Source of the DNA: Hirundichthys speculiger
Taxonomy: Eukaryota; Chordata; Actinopteri; Beloniformes; Exocoetidae
Assembly (NCBI GenBank): GCA_018398805.1
Contig: JAGFBZ010000176.1
Location: forward strand, 1-64,000
Reading direction: 5' to 3'
DNA length: 64,000 bases
In this document: positions 23,945-34,000 of the stretch, in pieces
Position numbering within the stretch: the stretch's first letter is position 1
Layout: each line of letters starts with the position of its first letter
Position numbers and translations under genes: made by a program
The notes under the pieces: generated by a model
Databases searched by the model: none
The model's input: the letters and a program-made list of their open reading frames with translations, nothing else
What the model was told of the DNA's origin: nothing

Positions 23945-26174
23945 CAGCGGTACCTCTACTTACGAACGTTTCTACATACGAAATTTTCAGGTTACGAAAC
24001 GCCTCAATGGGAAAATATTGCCTCTAGTTACGAAAGAAATTTGAGGATACGAAAGTCATAAATCCAGTAGCTCTGCTACTCGCAGCTCCCAGAGTTTACT
24101 GAACGTAAACATAGCTGTCGGCTCTGGATCTCGGTTTGAAAGCGCTGCGTCCGAGCTGCTCTGCTATTGGCTATCGCTTAGCCTCTTCCTGGCATCCCAT
24201 TGGCTATCGCTTAGCATCTTCCTGGCATCCCATTGGCTATTGCTTAGCATCTTCCTAGCATCCCATTGACTATCGCTTAACATCTTCCTAGCATTCCATT
24301 GGCTATCGCTTAGCATCTTCCTAGCATCCCATTGGCTATTGCTATCGCTTAGCATCTTCCTGGCATCCCATTGGCTATCGCTTAGCATCTTCCTGGCATC
24401 CCATTGGCTATAGCTTAGCATCTTCCTGGCATCCCATTGGCTATCACTTAGCATCTTCCTGGCATCCCATTGGCTATCGCTTAGCATCTTCCTGGCATCC
24501 CATTGGCTATCGCTTAGCATCTTCCTAGCATCCCATTGCCTTATCCTAGCATCCCATTGGCTATCGCTTAGCATCTTCCTAGCATCCCATTGGCTATTCG
24601 CTTAGCATCTTCCTGGCATCCCATGGCTATCGCTTAGCATCTCCTGGCATCCCATTGGCTATAGCTTAGCATCTTCCTGGCATCCCATTGGCTATCGCTT
24701 AGCATCTTCCTAACATCCCATTGGCTATTGCTTAGCATCTTCCTGGCATCCCATTGGCTATCGCTTAGCATCTTCCTGGCATCCCATTGGCTATCGCTTA
24801 GCATCTTCCTGGCATCCCATTGGCTATCGCTTAGCATCTTCCTGGCATCCCATTGGCTATCGCTTAGCATCTTCCTAGCATCCCATTGGCTATCGCTTAG
24901 CATCTTCCTGGCATCCCATTGGCTATCGCTTAGCATCTTCCTGGCATCCCATTGGCTATCGCTTAGCATCTTCCTAGCATCCCATTGGCTATAGCTTAGC
25001 ATCTTCCTGGCATCCCATTGGCTATCGCTTAGCATCTTCCTGGCATCCCATTCCCATTGGCTATCGCTTAGCATCTTCCTGGCATCCCATTGGCTATCGC
25101 TTAGCATCTTCCTGGCATCCCATTGGCTATCGCTTAGCATCTTCCTGGCATCCCATTGGCTATCGCTTAGCATCTTCCTGGCATCCCATTGGCTATCGCT
25201 TAGCATCTTCCTGGCATCCCATTGGCTATCGCTTAGCATCTTCCTGGCATCCCATTGGCTATCGCTTAGCATCTTCCTGGCATCCCATTGGCTATCGCTT
25301 AGCATCTTCCTGGCATCCCATTGGCTATCGCTTAGCATCTTCCTGGCATCCCATTGGCTATCGCTTAGCATCTTCTGGCATCCCATTGCTATCGCTTAGC
25401 ATCTTCCTGGCATCCCATTGGCTATCGCTTAGCATCTTCCTAGCATCCCATTGCTTATTAGCTTCCTGGCATCCCATTGGCTAACGCTTAGCATCTTCCT
25501 GGCATCCCATTGGCTATCACTTAGCATCTTCCTGGCATCCCATTGGCTATAGCTTAGCATCTTCCTGGCATCCCATTGGCTATCGCTTAGCATCTTCCTG
25601 GCATCATATTGGCTATCGCTTAGCATCTTCCTAGCATCCCATTGGCTATCGCTTAGCATCTTCCTGGCATCCCATTGGCTAGGAGGGCCCCTTGTCTGTA
25701 TGAGCGTAACCCAGCAACCAGGTAAACTAACAATTTTTACCTCCACCAAGGAGGTTATGTTTTTGCCGGCGTTTATCTGTCTGTCTGTGTTCAAGATAAC
25801 TCTAAAAGTTATGGATGGATTTTGATTAAACTTTCAGGAGTTGTCAGAAATGTGAAAAGGAAGAACTGATTTCATTTTGGTTCTGATCCAGAAGAAATCC
25901 TGGATTCTGGATCACTTTCAGATTTTCGATAATTGCTGCGTTTAGTGGAGGTCTGCGCTCTCTGAGTGCTTTTCTAGTTCTAACATGTATTTCTTACAGA
26001 TTTTTATGTCATTTCATGTATTATTTATAATTTATAAAAAAAATAATGTTTGAATTTTGGGGGGCTTGGAAAGGATTAGGACATTTACATGGAAAACACG
26101 TCTCTACTTACGAAATTTTCAGGTTACGAAACTACTTCCAGAACCAATTAATTTCGTAAGTAGAGGTACCGCTG
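23945..26174. mobile_element. pogo/Tigger-like element nested in the hAT element
   Basis: The terminal inverted repeat CAGCGGTACCTCTACTTACG recurs inverted at 26155-26174, and both ends abut TA. Extended subterminal similarity (gaaattttcaggttacgaaa) continues inward. A second, partial copy starts at 48861. Inside lie a 33-bp minisatellite and, at 25735-25980, a block (aacctccaccaaggaggtta ... gcgctctctgagtgcttttc) repeated in reverse at 49055-49300. Confidence 0.8.
24160..25682. repeat. 33-bp minisatellite of CCAAT boxes, about 45 units
   Basis: The unit is ggctatcgcttagcatcttc followed by ctggcatcccatt. At 33 bp it keeps frame and yields the 11-residue artefact MLSDSQWDARK on the minus strand. 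Each unit spans AGCCAATGGG (minus sense), which fits the NF-Y consensus RRCCAATSR. Indels near 24340, 24535, 24630 and 25455 break the register. Confidence 0.95.
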
Positions 26175-26794
26175 TATAAATATATAAATGAATACATAAA
26201 TACATACTTTTTCCCTATGAATGAATAAATAAATAAATAAGATACATAATTTGACATGAAATGAATAATAAAAATATGTCTCACATGCCCATTTCCCAAC
26301 GTTAACAACGTCAGTACGGGGTCAGCGTAAGGTCAACGTGACTGCCCAGTTAGCTTACGTCGTAATATCATTTAACCGCTGGAATTTTATTTCACAGATA
26401 GCAAAGAGAACTTTTTAGCAGCATCATGGATGGTTTTCTAAAAAGAAAAGCCCCACAGGAACGGAACATCACAGAGGAGCCGACTTCTTCATCAAGCCTT
26501 CATCCACCAGCTCTGAATCTGCTCCATAGCTACCAAAGCTAGCTGCTAGCGATAAGGCTAAAAAGAAGCAAAACAAGGATGATGGATGGAAGCTAGCACA
26601 TCACGGATGAAGAGAAGCTTTCCTGCTGAGGCCTACTCTGGTGCAGTTATCCTGTTCAGGTTATTTAAACTAAATAAACGGAACGGATGCATTTTGCAGC
26701 TTTGGATTATATTTTACTCTGGGGTGTCCTGAGATTTTATTCACTTTTGAAAGGTGTCGTGAGTGAAAAAACGTTGAGAAAGGCTGCTATACGC

Positions 26795-27306
26795 TACTGA
26801 ATCATGGAGGTACTAACTACTGCTCACATGATTTCTTTCTTTCTTTATTATTTGGACTCATTTTTTGTTAAATAATCACCTCATATCAGGCAAAATAATC
26901 AGGCAAAAACACAACTCAGCTTCTGTGTATCTAAAAACAGATACCGCCAGTTTATCAAGTGGAGAGTAGAGCTCCAGATAAGGCTGAGAAGCACAAAACG
27001 TGCACAAGAGAAACGTGAGGAGTCCAGCAGCTGCAGACGGTCGTCGAACATCCGCTGCTGCCTGCAGCATTTTTCAGCTGCGCTCAAAAGGTCGAGAGAT
27101 CGGTCGCCTTCGTTCCACCGCTGAGTGTCCGTGTTAAAGAGGAGGAGCCCCGGGTCGACCTCGGCGCCGTCACACCTGTCTGTGACCCTGGAGGCTTTAC
27201 TTTAACACCAGCGTGGTAGATGATCAGGTGACCCCAAGCTTCTGGAAAAATAGTTTTAACGTCATTTAAGTACAAGTGTAAAAGCATTTGTCCCAGCTCC
27301 ATAAGC
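26795..27306. other. intergenic sequence, nothing recognised
   Basis: No gene, RNA or repeat that I can support. Short frames here have no family resemblance. Confidence 0.4.
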
Positions 27307-27314
27307 GGGTCTTC

Positions 27315-27948
27315 TAGTGCTGGGCGATATGACGATACATATCGTGGGGACGATATAAAAGTGTGTATCGTGCCATTTCTCTTCTATCATTTCTAACCTA
27401 ATTTTATCAATTATTACAGCAAATATGTAATTAAATAACCTGCAACGATAAATTTGATAGAATCATATCTACTTCTACAAAGTAGCCTTTTATGTTTGCA
27501 CTTTTATTCATGGTTAATGCCTTAAACAGAGTTCTCTTCAACCCTGATGTTTACTTTAGACACTTTATATTGGTTTGCAAACTTTGCACTACAAGGTTAC
27601 AGATTTCAGAAAGTTGAAAAATAATTTGTGTTTATTTTTTATAGCTGAACTTCAGTGCAAAAATGTGTTTTTTCCTCTCAGAAACTGTTGTGCACTTTAA
27701 AAAAAATGTGAAAGCTACTGTACCTCTGTACCTACCTGTTTTTGCTGCACTAAAATGTATGTTTGTGACAGTTCAGCTAAATGTCCTTTCAAAATAAAGT
27801 TGAAAAGTAAACAATGAAATTTTTGTCAAACTTTTCAGAGAATAACTGAAAACATACTTTATTATGGTATATCGTGATATATATCGTTATCGTGATATAA
27901 AATAGCCCATATCGTGATATATGATTTTTTCCATATCGCCCAGCGCTG
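27315..27948 (+). mobile_element. hAT-like MITE, family C (TAGTGCTGGGCGATAT), + orientation
   Basis: The ends tagtgctgggcgatatgacg and tatcgcccagcgctg are inverted repeats flanked by a perfect 8-bp duplication GGGTCTTC (27307-27314 and 27949-27956). The ends are built of short palindromes (atatcgtgatat). No coding capacity. An inverted copy lies 800 bp away. Confidence 0.9.
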
Positions 27949-28199
27949 GGGTCTTCCATCTGTCCTCTGTCCTGTCCAACCAGAATCACTCTCACCTGTT
28001 TTCTCCAGTAGATAGCTGGTCCGCTGTCCTCCAGGTCCTCCAGGTCCTCCAGATCATCTCGTTATCTCCTTCACACTCCTGCCTGCAGAACTTCGGACTG
28101 TTTTGGGATGTTTGAACCCGTGACTGATTTTTGGACCTGGAGCCTTGCCCTGTTTTTGTGGATCTCTGACCTGTTAAGGTTCTGATTACGCTGGAGACT

Positions 28200-28422
28200 G
28201 TCTGGCCTGCTAGTTGACCCTTGTCTCTCTCTTTTTTTTTTTTTTTTTTTATCTCTTTGTCTCTGACTGCATGAACATTCCTGGTAAACTGTAACTTTCA
28301 GCCACTTGTGGAAGTTGAAATGATCGAAGCCAACTTTCTTCTGGGTAAAAGTTGGAGGTCAAACAGAAGTGAGGCCTCCTGCCTTCGTGAGAATAAAACC
28401 TGTTCTTCTTCACATCCTGAGG
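28200..28422. other. intergenic, poly-T and unidentified repeat debris
   Basis: A T20 run at about 28231-28250 follows phrases (gtttttgtggatctctgacc) typical of fish dispersed repeats. No gene is evident. Confidence 0.35.
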
Positions 28423-28723
28423 CACGGGCGAGGCTAGCCCTTTATTAGGGTGCTTCAGCACCCCTAAATTGAAATTCAGCACCCCAAAAACCTGGAGTAA
28501 GAAATGTTGTTATTCTAAAATTTTAGTTCGCATTTGACAGGCTTGAGATAATGTCCAAAACTTGAATCCATAGTTTGTGGTTTAAGTTTATATTTTAAGA
28601 ATGAAAATGAAAACGACCCCGCCTAATGGCATCGTCCTCTTCTCACTAACGTTACTTGTGAGTTGTGGTGGGGCTCATTGGGGGCTCAGCCCCCCTAAAG
28701 CTCTGACCCTAGAACCGCCCCTG
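28423..28723. mobile_element. 301-bp MITE with perfect 8-bp target duplication
   Basis: The ends cacgggcgaggctagcc and ggttctagg-type (gaaccgcccctg) are imperfect inverted repeats. TCCTGAGG flanks both sides (28415-28422 and 28724-28731). The interior has mirrored phrases, tcagcacccctaaattga on the left and ctcagcccccctaaagct on the right. hAT-like by duplication length. Confidence 0.75.
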
Positions 28724-28747
28724 TCCTGAGGAACAGTCACCGCAGAG

Positions 28748-29390
28748 TAGTGCTGGGCGATATGGAAAAAATATTATATCACGATATGGACTATTTTATA
28801 TCACGATAACGATATATATCACGATATACCATAATAAAGTATGTTTTCAGTTATTCTCTGAAAAGTTTGACAAAAATTTCATTGCTTACTTTTCAACTTT
28901 ATTTTGAAAGGACATTTAGCTGAACTGTCACAAACATACATTTTAGTGCAGCAAAAACAGGTAGGTACAGAGGTACAGTAGCTTTCACATTTTTTTAAAG
29001 TGCACAACAGTTTCTGAGAGGAAAAACACATTTTTGCACTGAAGTTCAGCTATAAAAAATAAACACAAATTATTTTTTTCAACTTTCTGAAATCTGTAAC
29101 CTTGTAGTGCAAAGTTTGCAAACCAATATAAAGTGTCTAAAGTAAACATCAGGGTTGAAGAGAACTCTGTTTAAGGCATTAACCATGAATAAAAGTGCAA
29201 ACATAAAAGGCTACTTTGTAGAAGTAGATATGATTCTATCAAATTTATCGTTGCAGGTTATTTAATCACATATTTGCTGTAATAATTGATAAAATTAGGT
29301 TAGAAACGATAGAAACGATAGAAGAGAAATGACACGATACACACTTTTCTATCGTCCCCACGATATATATCGTCATATCGCCCAGCACTA
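28748..29390 (-). mobile_element. hAT-like MITE, family C, inverted copy
   Basis: This is a near-identical reverse complement of the element at 27315-27948. It is flanked by a perfect 8-bp duplication CCGCAGAG (28740-28747 and 29391-29398), so it inserted independently. It ends about 360 bp before the CLEAR-type sites of the lamp1-like promoter. Confidence 0.9.
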
Positions 29391-29416
29391 CCGCAGAGAT
29401 GAGCGACTATAATTAC

Positions 29417-29550
29417 TAAGGCTGGGCAAGTTAACGCCTTATATGCAAATATTAATGAATATTATATTATTTATATATATAATCTTCATATTATTTCCCT
29501 TTCTGGGATTAATAAAGTATTTTTCATTTCATTTCATTTCATGTAAACTT
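29417..29550. mobile_element. family A fragment and LINE tail (ATTTC)n
   Basis: aaggctgggcaagttaacgc at 29418 is the family A terminus, broken off after about 25 bp. Positions 29505-29541 (tctgggattaataaagtatt then catttc repeats) match a fish LINE 3' tail also seen inverted at 33470-33530. Confidence 0.5.
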
Positions 29551-29721
29551 CTGGTTTCAACTATGGCTGTTTTTCTGCTGTTATGAATTCGGGACTTTTG
29601 CTTGTATTTTTCTTGTTCTTGTCGCTAATGTTACTTTCACTCAAGTGAAGGATTTTTTTATTCGTCACCGAGGAAACGTACATTTGCCCCTTTGGCTCTG
29701 AAACGGGGTAAATCCGTTCAC

Positions 29722-29764
29722 CACGTGACTTTCTCGGCGTTTCCTAGCCGTCGGTCACGTGACC
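29722..29764 (+). promoter_or_regulatory. two CLEAR/E-box sites in the lamp1-like promoter
   Basis: CACGTGAC lies at 29722-29729 and the palindrome GGTCACGTGACC at 29753-29764, 300-340 bp upstream of the start codon. GTCACGTGAC is the CLEAR consensus bound by TFEB/TFE3, the regulators of lysosomal genes in mammals. The surrounding 300 bp are CpG-richer than the flanks and free of TEs. Binding in this fish is inference. Confidence 0.7.
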
Positions 29765-30063
29765 CGCATGTCAGGCGTCGCGAGCTGATGAGGCGTCCGT
29801 CAAAGACAAACTTCTCCAACCTCGCAGTGAACGCGTTCAGACTCACGGAAACTTGAGACTCGCAGTCACAGACGATTCGTGGATTTTTGCCACTAAAAGC
29901 GACGCTTTCTCTCCTGCTGTTTGTTTATTTGATTTTTTTTTTCTCGCCGTTGTTGTGGCGCTAACGTTAGCGCAGCTAGCTCGACATCTGCTAACTGTAG
30001 CTAACTGTAGCTAACCGCTGCTAACCGCTGCTGCTGCCGTGATTTCTGCCGGAGTAAAACAAC

Positions 30064-31005
30064 ATGACGCAGGTCGCCGGTGCTCCGTCGTGGCGTTTGG
30101 GAGTCGTGTTGCCTCTCATTTTAGGTAAGTGTTTGTTCGGTGGGTGTTTCTGGGAAAAAAAACCAGCCGCGTCACCTGCGTGTTTCCAGTTTACCTGCGT
30201 CAACAGCGTCTGACAGCTGGTTTCTATGGAAACATCCACCTTCCACCAACACGTTAGTTAAATCAGGTTATTAATCTCCAGAGGCAGTTGTAACCTTGTT
30301 GATTATATTAAAATAAGAGTTGTCTGGTTTAGAAATGAATCCATCATTTCTAGAATAATTCTCATAAAAACAGCAATATGAAGGGGGGGGTTGGGGGGGG
30401 GGGGGGGGGGGACAAATCTTTAGACCTGGAATAAAACAGCATTTAGGCCTGTTTCAGAAAAGAGATTCAGCAATTTTTGGGTTTAAAAAAAAAGAAAAGA
30501 AGAAAAACTCAGAGTTAAGGAACTCAAGAGTTTTTGGTTTCAGATTGAGGGTTTAGAGTCGCTTCTGTCAACTCTGAGTACGTTGGGAATACGAGTCATT
30601 GACACATCTGGACACATCTGGACACATCTGGAATATCTGGACCCATCTGGACCCATCTGGACACATACGGACGCATCTGGACCCATACGGACACATCCGG
30701 ACGCATCTGGACCCATACGGACACATCTGTACACATCTGTACATCTTACAGGAATCTTCCTAAAGTGGAACCAGGATGCTGTTATAAGGTTATTTTATAA
30801 AGTTATTTTAAAAGGTTATTTTATAAGGTTATTTTAAAAGGTTATTTTATAAGGTTATTTTATAAAGTTATTTTAAAAGGTTATTTTATAAAGTTATTTT
30901 AAAACACTGATGCTGTCAACCTCTGAATCATGTAGAATATCGGAAATTCTGTGAAATTTGATGACTCATAAGGTCACATGTTTCTGGTGGAGGAAGTGTG
31001 ATGGT

Positions 31006-31049
<44 letters not shown>

Positions 31050-34000
31050 CAGTCTCAGTGCAGAGAGGTACTGGGATTGATTTCTGCAGCCAGTGGTCGT
31101 CCCAGTCCCATGGATCCCAGTCTCCACAGTCTGGGACCAAACCCTGTCCTCCAAGACCAGAGGACACAGTCTGGGACCAAACTGTCCTCCAAGATTAAAG
31201 GACACAGTCTGGGATCAAACTGTCCTCCAAGACCAGAGGACACAGTCTGGGACCAAACTGTCCTCCAAGACCAGAGGACACAGTCTGGGACCAAACTGTC
31301 CTCCAAGACCAGAGGACACAGTCTGGGACCAAACTGTCCTCCAAGACCAGAGGACACAGTCTGGGACCAAACTCTGTCCTCCAAGACCAGAGGACACAGT
31401 CTGGGACCAAACTCTGTCCTCCAAGATCAGAGGACACAGTCTGGGACCAAACCCTGTCCTCCAAGACCAGAGGACACAGTCTGGGACCAAACTCTGTCCT
31501 CCAAGATCAGAGGACACAGTCTGGGACCAAACCCTGTCCTCCAAGACCAGAGGACACAGTCTGGGACCAAACTCTGTCCTCCAAGACCAGAGGACACAGT
31601 CTGGGACCAAACTCTGTCCTCCAAGACCAAGGACACAGTCTGGGACCAAACTCTGTCCTCCAAGACCAGAGGACACAGTCTGGGACCAAACTCTGTCCTC
31701 CAAGATCAGAGGACACAGTCTGGGACCAAACCCTGTCCTCCAAGATCAGAGGACACCTCCAGGATCTGGGACTGGAGATGATGAAACGTCCTGTCCTCAA
31801 CCCCAATGAACACGTGTGGGACCAGCCGGGTCATGCTGTCCACGCCAGAGGGACCAGGAGGAGGAGGAGGAGCCAGGAGGAGGAGGAGGAGGAGCCAGGC
31901 TGGTGACCAGCAGGAGGAGGAGGAGCCAGGCTGGTGACGGGCAGGAGGAGGAGGAGGAGCCAGGCTGGCGACCGGCAGGAGGAGGAGGAGCCAGGCTGGC
32001 GACCAGCAGGAGGAGGAGGAGCCAGGCTGGCGACGGGCAGGAGGAGGAGGAGCCAGGCTGGCGACTGGCAGGAGGAGGAGGAGCCAGACTGGCGACCAGC
32101 AGGAGGAGGAGGAGGAGGAGCCAGGAGGAGGAGGAGCCAGGCTGGTGACCAGCAGGAGGAGGAGGAGGAGCCAGGCTGGCGACCAACAGGAGGAGGAGGA
32201 GCCAGGCTGGCGACTGGGATGAGGAGGAGGAGCCAGACTGGCGACCGGCAGGAGGAGGAGGAGCCAGACTGGCGACCGGCAGGAGGAGGAGGAGCCAGGC
32301 TGGCGACCGGCAGGAGGAGGAGGAGGAGGAGGAGGAGCCAGGCTGGCGACCGGCAGGAGGAGGAGGAGCCAGGCTGGCGACCGGCAGGAGGAGGAGGAGG
32401 AGGAGCCAGGCTGGTGACCAGCAGGAGGAGGAGGAGCCAGGCTGGTGACCAGCACCAGCAGGGGGGAGGAGGAGGAGCCAGGCTGGGTGACCGGCAGGAG
32501 GGGAGGAGGAGGAGGAGGCATGAGGAGCCGGCTGGGGACCAGGCGGCCAGAGGAGGAGGAGGAGGCAGAGGAGGAGGAGGAGGAGGAGCAGGCCTGGGAG
32601 GAGGAGGAGGAGGAGGAGCCAGGCTGGGACCGGCAGGAGGAGGAGGAGGAGGAGGAGGATGGCGGAGGCGGACCGGCAGGAGGAGGAGAGCCAGGCTGGT
32701 GACCGGCAGGAGGAGGAGGAGGAGCCATGGTGACCAGCAGGAGGAGGAGGAGCCAGGCTGGCGACCGGCAGGAGGAGGAGGAGCCAGGCTGGCGACCAGC
32801 AGGAGGAGGAGCCAGACTGGCGACCGGCAGGAGGAGGAGCCAGACTGGCGACCAGGAGGAGGAGGAGCCAGGCTGGTGACCGGCAGGAGGAGGAGGAGGA
32901 GGAGCCAGGCTGGTGACCAGCAGGAGGAGGAGGAGCCAGGCTGGTGACCAGCAGCAGCAGGAGGAGGAGGAGCCAGGCTGGCGACCGGCAGGAGGAGGAG
33001 GAGCCAGGCTGGTGACCGGCAGGAGGAGGAGGAGCCAGGCTGGCGAGCGGCAGGAGGAGGAGGAGGAGCCAGGCTGGCGACCAGCAGGAGGAGGAGGAGG
33101 AGCCAGGCTGGTGACCAGCAGGAGGAGGAGGAGGAGCCAGGCTGGCGACCAACAGGAGGAGGAGGAGCCAGGCTGGCGACTGGGATGAGGAGGAGGAGCC
33201 AGACTGGCGACCGGCAGGAGGAGGAGGAGCCAGGCCGTTGTGGCTGTGCGTGGTTCTACCACACGCTACCGAGGCTCCTGTTTGTTAAATTAATATATTT
33301 AAATTGTTAAATTGCTCATATGTCTTGTTTCTTCAGACTTGGAAGATTTGTAAAGTTATTGCTGAGCACCACCCACATCCTCAGCTCTGCTGTCCTTCCC
33401 ACAGATAAATACAGAGAAATGTGGCCAAGTTTAAAAGCGGAAAAAATCAGGCTTTCCAATAGTTTAAGATTTATTGAAATGAAATGAAATGTGAAATACT
33501 TTATTAATCCCAGAGGGGAAATTTTGCCGTGAATATTGCCGTGAAGCGTTGTTATGACGATGACATGATCTACCAAACAAAAAGTTCTTTGTGCTTCAGC
33601 CCTTTAAGACGTTCCCATAATGTTCCCGCTCTATCTCAAATATCTAACACAAATAACCTTGTATTAGATTAGACCCATTCTTTTTAGTCTTTATGGTAAA
33701 TAGTAGTATCTATAAATTACTTTATATCCTATAAATTTTGCATCTGGCTTCTTGATTATATCATTAATCATTTCTGAGCAGTTTGATATCACTTCATTAT
33801 TATTATTTTATTTAGCCATGTGGGTAAAAGAAATGTATCATGAACTTTGTGATTTAGGAGACTAGTGATGGTAAAATTCAGTATTCCTCTGGAAAAAAAA
33901 AATACAATCAGTTAACAGTTGCTAGCTGTCAAAAGAAAACCTAAAAGGATAAATATTACTTATCAATTTTAGAAGTATGTCTCCAGTCTAGGACACATTC

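Larger units (their letters stand above)
23866..26786 (+). mobile_element. hAT element with perfect 8-bp target duplication and a transposase start
   Basis: The ends CAGCCTTTCTGAACCGGG and AACGTTGAGAAAGGCTG are inverted repeats flanked on both sides by CTATACGC (23858-23865 and 26787-26794). Near 26426 a frame starts MDGFLKRKAPQERNITEEPT, the opening style of ZBED/hAT transposases, and soon stops. Most of the length is a nested pogo-like element (23945-26174) with its own minisatellite. So this is a defective hAT element that became a host for a second transposon. Confidence 0.85.
30968..33310 (+). mobile_element. Tc1-like transposon fossil interrupted by two minisatellites
   Basis: Left part: frame GGGSVMVWG at about 30990, interrupted by a G41 tract (31008-31048). 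Right part after the first array: [11 protein letters not shown] near 31800 (Tc1 'NPIEHLWD'), then HAVHARGTR. After the second array, 33236-33310 (gccgttgtggctgtgcgtgg ... tcatatgtcttgtttcttca) resembles the 3' end of fish Tc1 copies. The array at 31130-31765 lies between two conserved transposase blocks, and the array at 31855-33235 lies between the C-terminal block and the transposon 3' end. Confidence 0.6.

Noticed and set aside
24164..25386. Frames of MLSDSQWDARK repeats
   Set aside because: 33-bp minisatellite inside a nested transposon; its multiple-of-three length creates the frame.
31706..33262. 518- and 451-codon frames rich in Ser/Pro/Leu and the + strand Glu/Gly/Arg frames
   Set aside because: GGA-rich minisatellite in lamp1 intron 1; low complexity and open in several phases.
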